Shown: positions 7,239 through 15,794 of the stretch, piece after piece | Numbering within the stretch: the first letter of the stretch is position 1 | Layout of the letters: each line of letters opens with the position of its first letter | Origin: UBA5066 sp048500275 | GTDB lineage: Bacteria > Acidobacteriota > Thermoanaerobaculia > UBA5066 | NCBI GenBank assembly: GCA_048500275.1 | Contig: JASNYI010000001.1 | Span: 806,001-870,000, forward strand | DNA length: 64,000 nt | Direction: 5' to 3' | Notes under the pieces: model-generated | What the model was told of the DNA's origin: nothing | Databases searched by the model: none | The model's input: only the letters and a program-made list of their open reading frames with translations | Position numbers and translations under genes: made by a program

Positions 7239-9689
7239 CTACTTGACCGGGTTCTCGCGCCGCGACAGGGCGATCCTCACCGCCGCCTCGAGGACGACGC
7301 CGCAGCTCCCGGGGGCGTGCTCGACCCGGTGGATCCGGGCCTGCATCGCCTGGAGCCACGGGAGCTCCTCGACGAGCTGGGACATCCGGCCGAGGAGCTC
7401 GTCGACCCCGCACTCGAGGGGGAGGCCGGCCGTCTCGACGATCTCCCGCACGTCGTGGTCGGTCAACGGCGTGATCCTGACGACGGGCGGGAACCCCGGC
7501 CTCGAGAGGCGGACGAGGGGACCGAAGCTCGGGTCGGAGACGACCTCCACGAGGGCGTGGTCCGCCGCGGCCGAGGCGCCGGTCTCTCTCACCTCTCCCG
7601 TCGAGATGCCGAAGCGTTTGAGGAGGGACCACGCACTCTCCCCTTCGAGCCAGACGACGTCCTCCGTCGAGCCCGAGAGGAGGGCCGTCACCTCCTGGCG
7701 GGCTGCGCCGGCGTCCACGTCCTCGTACCAGACGAACTGCCCGCCGGGACGCTGCCGGTGGGCGGCGTACTGGACGGCGCGCGAGAGGGCGAGGGCGGCG
7801 GACTCGGGGAAACGGTAGGACGGGAAGACGTGGCGCGAGGGGGCGCCGGCGGGGTCCGCCGCACCCTCGCCGTGCAGGCGGACGACCCCCGCCTGGCCCA
7901 TGAGGCAGAGGAGGACGGGCTTGGCGACGCCGGTCTTCCGCTCGGCGCGCAGGACGCCGCGGCGGATGCCGCGCCCGACGACCTTCGGGTCGCAGCCGCC
8001 GATGCAGGCGAAGATGACGACGAGGGCGTCGACGCCGTCGTGCGCGACCGCCTCCTCCACCGCTCTCTCGTACTCCTCGACCGTGGCGAGGGCCCCGAGG
8101 TCGACCGCGCCCGTCCCCTCCACCGAGAGACCGTTGGCGTCGCAGGCGTCGGCGCAGATGGTCAGGACGCCCCCCGAGTTGCTGATGATCGCGACCCGGT
8201 TTCCGCGCGGGAGGGGCTGGCTCGCGAGGAGGAGCGAGACGTCGAACATCTCCTCGAGCGTCTCGGCGCGGATGACCCCCGCCTGCCGGAAGAGGACGTC
8301 GACGTTCGTGTCGCTCATCGCGGCCGCGTCGATGTGGGCGCGCGCGGCGGCGGCGCCGACCCGGCTCCGGGCGCTCTTCACGCAGAGGATCGGCTTCCTG
8401 TACGAGAGGCGCCGCGCGACGCGGGCGAAGCGGCGCGGGTTGCCGAACGTCTCGAGGTAGAGGAGGGCGACGTCGGTGGAGGCGTCCTCCTCCCAGTACT
8501 GGAGGAGGTCGTTGCCGGAGACGTCGGCGCGGTTCCCCGCCGAGACGAACGACGAGAAGCCGAGGCCGCGCTCGGCGGCGTAGTCGAGGATGACGAGGCC
8601 GAGGGCGGCCGAGTGCGAGAAGAAGCCGATCCTCCCCTGCGGGACGAGCTCCGGCGCCAGGCTCGCGTTGAGGCACGTGTCGGGGTGGGTGTTCATCACG
8701 CCGAGGCAGTTCGGGCCGACGAGCCGGGCGCCGTGGGAGCGGACGAGGGTGACGAGCTCGCGCTGGAGCGCCGCCCCCTCGGGCCCCGACTCGGCGAAGC
8801 CCGAGGTGACGACGAGGAGCGCCTTCGCCCCGGCGCGGAGGGCCTCCTCCGCCACCTCGAGGACTCTCGGCGCCGGGACGGCGACGACAGCGAGGTCGAC
8901 GCGCTCGGGAAGGTCCGCCATCGAGGGGTAGGCGCGGACGCTCTGGACGGACGCCGTCTGGTTGTTCACGGGGTAAACGGCCCCGGTGAAGCCCCCCCGG
9001 AGGATGGCGCGGAAGATCATGCTTCCCACGGCCGAAGGGTCCCGCGACGCCCCCACGACCGCGATGGCCCGGGGCTTCAGCAGCGGCGCGAGCGAGTTCG
9101 CGGCGGCGATCCGGTCGCGCAGCTCCACCCGCTCCCGGAGCGACGCCACGCCCGAGACGGGGAACTGCACGTGGATGCAGCCGCCCCCTCCCTCGGCCTG
9201 GCAGACCTCGAACCCCGAGCCCGTGAAGACGTCGATCATCGCCTGATTCTCGTAGAGGACCTCGGCTTCGAACCCGATGAAGCCGTACCCGGCCGCGATC
9301 CCCGCGAGCCGCTCGAGGAGGAGGGTGCTGATCCCCCGCCCCTGGAACTCGTCGTGGACGAGGAAGGCCACCTCGGCCTTGCCGCCGACGCCGAGCGCGG
9401 TGTAGGTGCCGATGGCCATGACGCGCGCGTCGGGCCCCTGCCCGGCGATGGCGAGGAGGCTCAGGCGGTCGTGCGGCTCGCCCGAGCACATGAACTCGAC
9501 GGTGCTGCGGGCGACGTAGGCCACGGCGCCCATGAAGCGCATCTGGAGGCTCTCGCGAGAGACGCCCTGCATCAGCGCCTCGACGGCGGGAACGTCGTCG
9601 GGCGTGGCGACGCGGAGGAGGACGCTCTCGCCGTTGCGCAGCAAGGCGTACTCGCTGAAGGCCTTTCCGTCGGGAATGATTCGGAACAT
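7239..9689 (-). CDS. Pat-like protein acetyltransferase: GNAT fused to NDP-forming acyl-CoA synthetase domains
   Basis: 816 residues. An N-terminal GNAT acetyltransferase (about 20-180; acetyl-CoA loop VHDEFQGRGIS at 111-121) is followed by a CoA-binding domain (from IAVVGASRDPSAVG near 209), a ligase-CoA domain with AHIDAAAMSD at 451-460 (His 452 aligns with the phosphorylated His of ADP-forming synthetases), and a short ATP-grasp remnant (683-756). Related Pat/PatZ proteins acetylate a lysine of acetyl-CoA synthetase and switch it off. That fits here, as this is the last gene of the acs-acuB-acuC run, 57 bases beyond acuC. The ATP-grasp part jumps from the first helix to SDPSFGPLVRL, so ATP binding is probably lost. 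A TATAAT lies ten bases before the ATG, suggesting an extra internal, nearly leaderless promoter. Confidence 0.85.
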   Translation of the reverse strand: MFRIIPDGKAFSEYALLRNGESVLLRVATPDDVPAVEALMQGVSRESLQMRFMGAVAYVARSTVEFMCSGEPHDRLSLLAIAGQGPDARVMAIGTYTALGVGGKAEVAFLVHDEFQGRGISTLLLERLAGIAAGYGFIGFEAEVLYENQAMIDVFTGSGFEVCQAEGGGGCIHVQFPVSGVASLRERVELRDRIAAANSLAPLLKPRAIAVVGASRDPSAVGSMIFRAILRGGFTGAVYPVNNQTASVQSVRAYPSMADLPERVDLAVVAVPAPRVLEVAEEALRAGAKALLVVTSGFAESGPEGAALQRELVTLVRSHGARLVGPNCLGVMNTHPDTCLNASLAPELVPQGRIGFFSHSAALGLVILDYAAERGLGFSSFVSAGNRADVSGNDLLQYWEEDASTDVALLYLETFGNPRRFARVARRLSYRKPILCVKSARSRVGAAAARAHIDAAAMSDTNVDVLFRQAGVIRAETLEEMFDVSLLLASQPLPRGNRVAIISNSGGVLTICADACDANGLSVEGTGAVDLGALATVEEYERAVEEAVAHDGVDALVVIFACIGGCDPKVVGRGIRRGVLRAERKTGVAKPVLLCLMGQAGVVRLHGEGAADPAGAPSRHVFPSYRFPESAALALSRAVQYAAHRQRPGGQFVWYEDVDAGAARQEVTALLSGSTEDVVWLEGESAWSLLKRFGISTGEVRETGASAAADHALVEVVSDPSFGPLVRLSRPGFPPVVRITPLTDHDVREIVETAGLPLECGVDELLGRMSQLVEELPWLQAMQARIHRVEHAPGSCGVVLEAAVRIALSRRENPVK

Positions 9690-9699
9690 CCAGCGAACA

Positions 9700-9705
9700 A
9701 TTATA
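9700..9705 (-). promoter_or_regulatory. -10 element of an internal promoter before the Pat-like gene
   Basis: Consensus TATAAT on the minus strand ends ten bases before the ATG at 9689. The implied start point is about three bases before the ATG. No good -35 is seen. There is no Shine-Dalgarno between them. Confidence 0.5.
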
Positions 9706-9745
9706 GGAGCCGCTCCGCGCGCGACCGGCGACCGAGTCCCCCCCC

Positions 9746-10879
9746 TCAGAGCCAGTAGGGGCGCGCGGCCTCGAGGAGCCGGTCGGCCACCTGGAAGTTC
9801 CGGCGGCGGATTTCGGCGCGGTTCGGGATGTCGACGTCGAGCGGAGACGGGTCGTGGAACTCCCGCAGAGACCTGGGGCCGAGGACGTGCCGCCAGCGCT
9901 CGACCCACTCCGGCGGCAGCTCCTTCGGGACCGGCAGGCCGTTCACGACGATGTAGAGGAGCGCCCAGACCCGCGGCGCGGCCCGGAGCGAGTAGCCCCC
10001 GCCGAGCGTGAAAAGGACGCGCCCCGCGGTGAACGTCTCCGCCCACCCGAGGACCCGGTCGAAGATCCTCTCGTAGTCGCGCGTGCCGAGCATCAGGTCG
10101 GCCAGCGGGTCGTCGTAGTGGGCGTCGGCCCCCGCCTGGACGACGAGGACGGCCGGCCCGAAGTGCCGGAGAGCGGCGGGGACGACCGTCTCGAGGACCT
10201 CGAGGTAACTGTCCCCTTCGGTGAGGGGCTCGAGGGGGACGTTCAGCTTCAGCCCGCGGCCGAGCCCCGAGCCCAGCTCGTGGACGTCGCCCGTGCCGGG
10301 GTAGAGGTACTTCCCCGACTCGTGGAGGCTGATCGTCATCACCCGCTTGTCCTCGTAGAGGATCTGCTGGACGCCGTCGCCGTGGTGGACGTCGAGGTCG
10401 AGGTAGGCGACCCAGAGGCCGCGCCGGGTCAGCGACCGGATCGCGATGGCGAGGTCGTTGTAGACGCAGAAGCCCGACGCGAAGTTCCGCCGCGCGTGGT
10501 GGAGGCCGCCCCCCAGCTGGAGGACGCGCTTCTCGGTCCCCTCGAAGATCTGGCGGGCGCCGAGGAGCGTCCCGCCCACGTGCCACCGGGCCGCCTCGTC
10601 CATCCCCGGAAAGGCCGGGGTGTCGGGGGTGTCGAGGCCGTAGCTCTTCGCGTCGGGGACCTTCCCGCCCGCGCTCAGCGTCTCCACGTGGCCGACGTAG
10701 TAGTCGTCGTGGACCGAGAGGAGGTCGTCCCGGCAGGCGGGCTCGGGGGCGGTCGCGTCGACGCGGTGCCCGAGCGCCTCGAGGAGCTCCAGTGCCATCC
10801 GCACCCTGAGAGGGCTGAAGGGGTGGTTCTCTCCGAAGGAGTAGTTCGCGTACTCGGGCCGGTAGATCAGCGAGGACAT
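9746..10879 (-). CDS. acuC: AcuC-type class I histone-deacetylase-like protein deacetylase
   Basis: 377 residues of the zinc-dependent arginase/deacetylase fold. Catalytic and metal motifs are intact: GGGLHHARRNFASGFCVYND, AYLDLDVHHGDGVQQILY, SLHESGKYLYPGTG, VVQAGADAHYDDPLADL and LGGGYSLRAAPRVWALL. In Bacillus, AcuC removes acetyl groups from AcsA and restores its activity; here it sits in the same operon as acs, acuB and a Pat-like acetyltransferase. The ATG at 10879 lies 13 bases inside the end of acuB, implying translational coupling. Length and motifs are typical, so the call is firm; the acetylated substrate is inferred from the operon. Confidence 0.93.
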   Translation of the reverse strand: MSSLIYRPEYANYSFGENHPFSPLRVRMALELLEALGHRVDATAPEPACRDDLLSVHDDYYVGHVETLSAGGKVPDAKSYGLDTPDTPAFPGMDEAARWHVGGTLLGARQIFEGTEKRVLQLGGGLHHARRNFASGFCVYNDLAIAIRSLTRRGLWVAYLDLDVHHGDGVQQILYEDKRVMTISLHESGKYLYPGTGDVHELGSGLGRGLKLNVPLEPLTEGDSYLEVLETVVPAALRHFGPAVLVVQAGADAHYDDPLADLMLGTRDYERIFDRVLGWAETFTAGRVLFTLGGGYSLRAAPRVWALLYIVVNGLPVPKELPPEWVERWRHVLGPRSLREFHDPSPLDVDIPNRAEIRRRNFQVADRLLEAARPYWL

Positions 10880-11496
10880 GGCTTGTCGGGGGGCCAGACC
10901 ACCTCGAACCGCGCCACGCGCAGCTCTCTCGCCAGCGGGCGCGTCTCGATCGACCCGACGCGGAGGACGGCCCGGACGTGCTCCGGCCCCTCGGGGGACG
11001 TGAGGATGGAGTGGATGTTGAGCTCCCGCTCGCCCAGGAAGGCCGTGAGCCTCGCGAGCTCGCCCGGCCGGTCGGGCAGGCGGACCTCCAGCCGGCCGGA
11101 GGGCTTGTCGACGCCGGTCATCCGGATCAGGGCGTCGAGGAGGTCGATCCCGGTGATGATCCCGACGACGCGGCCGTCGTCGACGACGGGGAGGCACCCG
11201 ATCTTCCGCTCGCGCATGACCCGCGCGGCGTCCTCCACGGAGTCCTGGGGGTCGGCCGTCAACGGCTCGGGGCACATGACCGCGGCGACGGAGCTGTCGG
11301 CGGGAAACGGCGCGGGAGCGAGCGCCGAGGTCGCCAGCCTGAGGTCCCGGTCTGTGACCACGCCGACCAGGCGCTCCCCCTCCATGACGGGCAGGTGCCG
11401 GAAGGCCTTCTCCCGCATCGTCCGGTAGGCGTCCGCGAGCGTGGTCCCGGGCGACACCCCCACCACGGGAGACCTCATGATGTCTCGGACGAGCAT
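10867..11496 (-). CDS. acuB: AcuB-like CBS-CBS-ACT regulator
   Basis: 209-residue cytosolic regulator: two CBS motifs (MLVRDIMRSPVVGVSPGTTLADAYRTM and VMCPEPLTADPQDSVEDAARVM, each followed by a LPVMEGERLVGVVTDRDL-type end) and a C-terminal ACT domain (RLEVRLPDRPGELARLTAFLGE, about 137-205). This architecture is that of AcuB from the acetoin/acetate utilisation operon. CBS pairs usually bind adenosine nucleotides and ACT domains bind amino acids or similar ligands, so it may report energy charge to the acetate pathway. It starts 12 bases after acs and overlaps acuC. Confidence 0.87.
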   Translation of the reverse strand: MLVRDIMRSPVVGVSPGTTLADAYRTMREKAFRHLPVMEGERLVGVVTDRDLRLATSALAPAPFPADSSVAAVMCPEPLTADPQDSVEDAARVMRERKIGCLPVVDDGRVVGIITGIDLLDALIRMTGVDKPSGRLEVRLPDRPGELARLTAFLGERELNIHSILTSPEGPEHVRAVLRVGSIETRPLARELRVARFEVVWPPDKPCPR

Positions 11497-11508
11497 CGCC
11501 CGGCCTCG

Positions 11509-13611
11509 CTACTCTTCCTTGCCGAAGAGCCTCAGGTCCTCCGGGCCGTCCTTGACGGCCACCTTCTCGTCGCCCTGGACGGTCCTGCGGATCTGCTCGA
11601 CGACGTCCGGGTTGGCGAGCGTCGTGATGTCGCCGGTGTCCAGGGTGTTCGAGATGGCGGCCAGGACGCGGCGCATGATCTTCCCCGACCTCGTCTTCGG
11701 CATGTCGGAGACGATGTGCACCGCCTTCGGCCGCGCGATCTTGCCGATCATCGTCTCGATCGTCGCGACGATCTTGTCGGTGATCTCCTTCGTCGCCGCG
11801 TAGCCCGGCTTGAGCGAGACGTAGATCTCGGGGACGCGCCCCTTGACCTCGTCGACGACCGGGACGACCGCGGCCTCGGCGACCTCGACGACCGTGAGGC
11901 AGGCCGACTCGAGCTCCTTCGTCCCGAGCCGGTGCCCGGCCACGTTGATGACGTCGTCGACGCGGCCGAGGATCCGGAAGTAGCCGTCGGCGGCGTGGAG
12001 CGCCCCGTCCCCCGCGAAGTACGGCCAGTCCTGCCACCTCTTGCTCGTCTTGTCCTTGCAGTACTTCGCGTAGTACTGCCGGGTGAACCGGTCGTGGTCG
12101 CCCCAGATCGTCTGCATGATCCCGGGCCACGGGTTCCGGATGCAGAGGTTCCCCGCCCGGCCCGTGCCGGGGCTCATCTCCCTGGCGTTCTCGTCGAGGA
12201 TGACCGGGTAGATGCCCGGCATCCCGGGGCCGGCGCTCCCCGGCTTCATCAGGTCGAGCGCGGGCTTCGTCGAGCAGAGGAAGCCCCCGGTCTCCGTCTG
12301 CCACCAGGTGTCGACGATGACCGCCTTCCCCTTCCCGACGACCTCGTAGTACCAGCGCCAGACCTCGGGCTCGATCGGCTCGCCGACCGTCGTCATGTGC
12401 TTGAAGGAGTAGTCGTACTTCTTCGGCTCGTCGGCGCCGGCCTTGCGGAGCATCCGGATCGCCGTCGGCGAGGTGTGGAAGATGTTCACGTCGAGCCGCT
12501 CGGCGATCCGCCAGGGCCGGCCCGCGTCGGGGTAGTTCGGGGTCCCCTCGTAGAGGACCGCGGACGCGCCGACGGCGAGCGGCCCGTAGACGATGTACGA
12601 GTGCCCGGTGATCCAGCCGATGTCGGCCATGCACCAGTAGACGTCTTCCGGGTGGATGTCCTGGATGTACTTCGAGGTGCCCGCCGCATAGGCGAGGTAG
12701 CCCCCCGTCCGGTGCTGGCAGCCCTTGGGCTTGCCGGTGGTGCCGCTGGTGTACATGAGAAAGAGCGGGTGCTCCGCGTCGAGCGGGACCGGCTCGACGC
12801 GCGCCCGGTGGTAGTCCTTCAGGACCTCGTCGACGAAGAAGTCGCGCCCCGCGACCATCGGCGTCGCCGACGTGTACTTCTCGGGGTAGCGTTTCCAGAC
12901 CAGGACCTTGTCGATCTTCTGGCCTTCCTTCTCCGCGGTCGCCACGGCGATCTCGGCGCTCGCCTTGTGGTCGATCATCCTGCCGCTGCGGTGGTAGCCG
13001 TCCATGTAGACGAGGACGCTGCTCCCGGAGTCGGCGGCGCGCAGGCCGCACGCCTCGCCGCTGAACCCGCCGAAGACGACCGAGTGGATGATGCCGAGCC
13101 GGGCGCAGGCGAGCATCGTGATCGGGAGCTCGGCGACCATCGGCATGTGGATCGTGACGCGGTCGCCCGTCTTGAGGCCGCAGAAGTCGCGCAGGAGAGC
13201 GGCGAACTCGTTGACCCGGGCGTAGAGCTCCTGGTAGGTGATCGCCGTCGGGTCCTCGTCCTCGGGCTCCGGGACGAAGATGAGCGCCGCCTTGTTCTTG
13301 TACTTCGCCAGGTGGCGGTCGACGCAGTTGTACGAGGCGTTGATCTTCCCGCCGACGAACCACTTCCAGAACGGCGGGTCCTGGGTGTCGAGGACGGTGT
13401 GCCAGCGCTCGTACCAGGTGAGCATCTCGGCGTACTCCTCGAAGCACTTCGGGAAGTTCTTCTCGGCGAACCGCTCGTCGATCCGGGGATCGGCGAGGTT
13501 CGCCTGCGTCACGAACGTGACGGGAGGCCTGTAGGTCTCCTCCTCCTTCCAGTGGGACGCGATCTGGGCCTCGCTCGTCTCGATCGCCTTCTCGGGAGCT
13601 CCGTCGCTCAT
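11509..13611 (-). CDS. acs: Acetyl-CoA synthetase (AMP-forming)
   Basis: 700 residues, slightly longer than the usual 650. It makes acetyl-CoA from acetate, ATP and CoA through acetyl-AMP. Seen: the N-terminal ACAS region, the P-loop-like LMYTSGTTGKPKG, the DTWWQTETGG motif that builds the acetate pocket, GRVDDVINVAGHRLGTKELE at the hinge, and PKTRSGKIMRR near the end with Lys 644, the residue acetylated in Acs enzymes. ATG 13611 has GAGGAGGATC upstream; longer frames lack homology. It is the first gene of the acs-acuB-acuC-pat run and diverges from the DUF294 gene at 13735, so both promoters share 13612-13734. Confidence 0.96.
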   Translation of the reverse strand: MSDGAPEKAIETSEAQIASHWKEEETYRPPVTFVTQANLADPRIDERFAEKNFPKCFEEYAEMLTWYERWHTVLDTQDPPFWKWFVGGKINASYNCVDRHLAKYKNKAALIFVPEPEDEDPTAITYQELYARVNEFAALLRDFCGLKTGDRVTIHMPMVAELPITMLACARLGIIHSVVFGGFSGEACGLRAADSGSSVLVYMDGYHRSGRMIDHKASAEIAVATAEKEGQKIDKVLVWKRYPEKYTSATPMVAGRDFFVDEVLKDYHRARVEPVPLDAEHPLFLMYTSGTTGKPKGCQHRTGGYLAYAAGTSKYIQDIHPEDVYWCMADIGWITGHSYIVYGPLAVGASAVLYEGTPNYPDAGRPWRIAERLDVNIFHTSPTAIRMLRKAGADEPKKYDYSFKHMTTVGEPIEPEVWRWYYEVVGKGKAVIVDTWWQTETGGFLCSTKPALDLMKPGSAGPGMPGIYPVILDENAREMSPGTGRAGNLCIRNPWPGIMQTIWGDHDRFTRQYYAKYCKDKTSKRWQDWPYFAGDGALHAADGYFRILGRVDDVINVAGHRLGTKELESACLTVVEVAEAAVVPVVDEVKGRVPEIYVSLKPGYAATKEITDKIVATIETMIGKIARPKAVHIVSDMPKTRSGKIMRRVLAAISNTLDTGDITTLANPDVVEQIRRTVQGDEKVAVKDGPEDLRLFGKEE

Positions 13612-13734
13612 GGGCCGATCCTCCTCGCCTCGCCTTGGAATCTCGCGGTTTGTATCCGAAGCGGCCCTTCCGCGTCTACCGCAGTAACGCGCTCGGGACG
13701 TTCCGGCGGCGGGCGCCGCGGGTAGACTGGGACC

Positions 13735-15570
13735 GTGCCGGACGCACACTCCACCCCGTCGGCGCCCCCCGCGACCGACCCGCGGCCCTTCCTGCGGGGC
13801 GTCCCGCCCTTCGACTCCCTCCCCGAGGATGCCTTCGACCGGGTTCTCTCCTCACTTCAGGTCGTCTCCTGGCCGCCGGGCGCACGGATCCTCACGGCCG
13901 ACGGCCCCCCGAGCGACGCCCTCTACGTCGTCCGAAGGGGCCTCGTCCGCCTCGAACGCGACGCCCGGACGTCGGCCGTCCTCGAGGAGGGAGACTTCTT
14001 CGGCTACTCCGTCCTGACCGGGAAGGTCTCCGCGGACGTCGTCGTCGAGGAGGATCTCCTCGCCTACCGGGTCCCGGAGTCCGTCTTCCGCGGGCTCCTC
14101 GCCCACTCCGCGTTCGCCCGGTTCTTCACGCAGGGGCTCGCCGAGCGGCTGAGGCGCCAGCCTGCCCCCGGCGCGGACCCCTCCCTCGACGGCGACGCCC
14201 TCGCGCCGGTCGGCTCCCTCCTCGAGCGGCCCGCGGTCACGGTGCCGGCCGACGCGACGGTCCTCGAGGCGGCCCGGGTCATGCGGGAGGAGCGTGTCAG
14301 CTCCGTCCTCGTCCTGACGGAGCCGGCGGGCATCGTGACGGACCGCGACCTTCGCAACCGGGTCCTCGCGGCGGGCCTCGGCCCCGGCACGGCGGCGCGC
14401 GACGTGGCGACGAGCCCGCTCCGGAGCGTGCCCGACGGCACCCCTGTCTACGGCGCTTGGCAGGCGATGCTCGACCACGGAATTCACCACCTCCCCGTCG
14501 AACGCGAGGGTCGGATCGTCGGGCTCGTCACCTCCACGGACCTTCTCCGGCATCACTCGCACGGCCCCGTCGCCGCCCTCCGGCGCGTGGAGAGGATGCG
14601 CGACCGGGGCGCGCTCCCCGGCTACGGGCCGGACCTCTCCCGGATGGTCGCGACGCTCGTGAAGAGCGGCCTGCCGGCCGCCCCGATCGCGAGGCTGGTG
14701 TCGAACCTGAACGACGCCCTCCTCCGCAGGGTGCTGGCCTGGGCCGAGGCGGACCTCGGCCCGCCGCCGTGCCCGTACGCGTTCCTCGTCCTCGGCTCGG
14801 AGGGGCGGCACGAGCAGACTCTCCTCACCGACCAGGACAACGCCCTCGTCCACGCAGACGGCGCGCCCGGAGCGGCGGCCTACTTCGAGGCGTTCGCGAT
14901 CCGCGTGATCGCCGACCTCGTCGCCGCCGGCTTCCCTCCGTGCCCCGGCGGCAACATGGCCACCCGGTGGCGCGGCCCGATGTCCGAGTGGCGCGAGCGC
15001 TTCGGCCGCTGGATCGACGAGCCGACGGCCGAGGCCGTCCTTGCCGCTGCGATCTTCTTCGACCACCGGAGCGCCGGCGGGACGCTCGACGTCTCGGCTC
15101 TCGCCCGGGTCGTCGCCCGGGCGCGCCGGAACGCCCCGTTCCTCTCCCAGCTCGCCCGGGCCGCCGTCGGCTTCCGGCCTCCCATCGGGGCCTTCCGGAG
15201 GCTCCGGGCCGAGGACGGCGGCATCGACCTGAAGAAGGGCGGCCTGGCCCCGGTGCAGGGGCTCGCCCGCCTCTGGGCCCTCGACGCCGGCGTCTCGGCC
15301 ACCGGCACGCTCGACCGCCTCGCGGCCGCCGCGGTCGCCGGCCTGCTCGACCGCGACCGGGCCGAGGACCTCGCCGAGGCCTACCGTTTCCTCTCCGCGC
15401 TCCGCCTTCGCTCGCAGCTGGCCTCCCTCGCCGAAGGAAAGGCCCCGGGCAACCGGGTCCCGGTCGACTCGCTCTCCGCCTCGGAGCGCCGGCACCTGAA
15501 GGAGGCCTTCCTGGCCGTGAGGGACGCGCAGGAGTCGACCGTCTCCCGCTATAACGTCACCCTCGTGTGA
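13735..15570 (+). CDS. cNMP-binding / CBS / DUF294 nucleotidyltransferase-like regulator
   Basis: 611 residues: a cyclic-nucleotide-binding fold (about 20-130, LPEDAFDRVLSSLQVVSWPPGARIL), two CBS motifs (about 150-270), a GlnD-like nucleotidyltransferase domain (DUF294) with GSEGRHEQTLLTDQDNAL near residue 350, and a DUF294 C-terminal helical domain. The D-x-D pattern of the nucleotidyltransferase fold is kept, but activity on a protein is unproven. Proteins of this architecture are often encoded beside VC_2705-type symporters, as here, and are thought to regulate uptake. The start is GTG with TAGACT six bases upstream, so the mRNA is probably leaderless. A terminator-like hairpin follows at 15600. 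Confidence 0.85.
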   Translation: MPDAHSTPSAPPATDPRPFLRGVPPFDSLPEDAFDRVLSSLQVVSWPPGARILTADGPPSDALYVVRRGLVRLERDARTSAVLEEGDFFGYSVLTGKVSADVVVEEDLLAYRVPESVFRGLLAHSAFARFFTQGLAERLRRQPAPGADPSLDGDALAPVGSLLERPAVTVPADATVLEAARVMREERVSSVLVLTEPAGIVTDRDLRNRVLAAGLGPGTAARDVATSPLRSVPDGTPVYGAWQAMLDHGIHHLPVEREGRIVGLVTSTDLLRHHSHGPVAALRRVERMRDRGALPGYGPDLSRMVATLVKSGLPAAPIARLVSNLNDALLRRVLAWAEADLGPPPCPYAFLVLGSEGRHEQTLLTDQDNALVHADGAPGAAAYFEAFAIRVIADLVAAGFPPCPGGNMATRWRGPMSEWRERFGRWIDEPTAEAVLAAAIFFDHRSAGGTLDVSALARVVARARRNAPFLSQLARAAVGFRPPIGAFRRLRAEDGGIDLKKGGLAPVQGLARLWALDAGVSATGTLDRLAAAAVAGLLDRDRAEDLAEAYRFLSALRLRSQLASLAEGKAPGNRVPVDSLSASERRHLKEAFLAVRDAQESTVSRYNVTLV

Positions 15571-15599
15571 ACGCGGGCCCCGTGGTGCGTTTACGCGCC

Positions 15600-15628
15600 G
15601 GCGCGAAAGGCGTCGCGCCCCCCCTTTT
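15600..15628 (+). terminator. Intrinsic terminator after the DUF294 gene
   Basis: GGCGCG (15600-15605) pairs with CGCGCC (15614-15619) over an 8-base loop. CCCCCTTTT follows. It lies between the DUF294 stop and the next promoter. Confidence 0.5.
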
Positions 15629-15641
15629 CGCGCAACTGCCT

Positions 15642-15669
15642 TTGATACGCGACGGCAGAGGTCTATCCT
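15642..15669 (+). promoter_or_regulatory. Sigma-70-type promoter of the porin/symporter operon
   Basis: TTGATA at 15642-15647 and TATCCT at 15664-15669 are 16 bases apart. The porin ATG at 15795 follows after a leader of about 115 bases. The leader contains no other gene I can support. Confidence 0.55.
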
Positions 15670-15794
15670 TCGCCGATCCGATGGTCAGCCCGCGCTTCGA
15701 ACGCAGCGCCCCCGAGGTGGCCGCGAGCCGGCGTACACCCCCGCCCTCCGGCCGCGTGCCGGTTTCAGAAGACAGAGGTGAAGGAGGTCCTGGC

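Noticed and set aside
9690..10586. N-terminal extension of the Pat-like protein
   Set aside because: The longer frame runs antisense-like through acuC with Arg/Pro-rich sequence. GNAT homology starts at ATG 9689.
9746..13447. A 1233-codon open frame on the minus strand
   Set aside because: AcuC occupies only the last part from ATG 10879. The upstream part is low-complexity Arg/Gly/Pro sequence overlapping acs and acuB in another frame.
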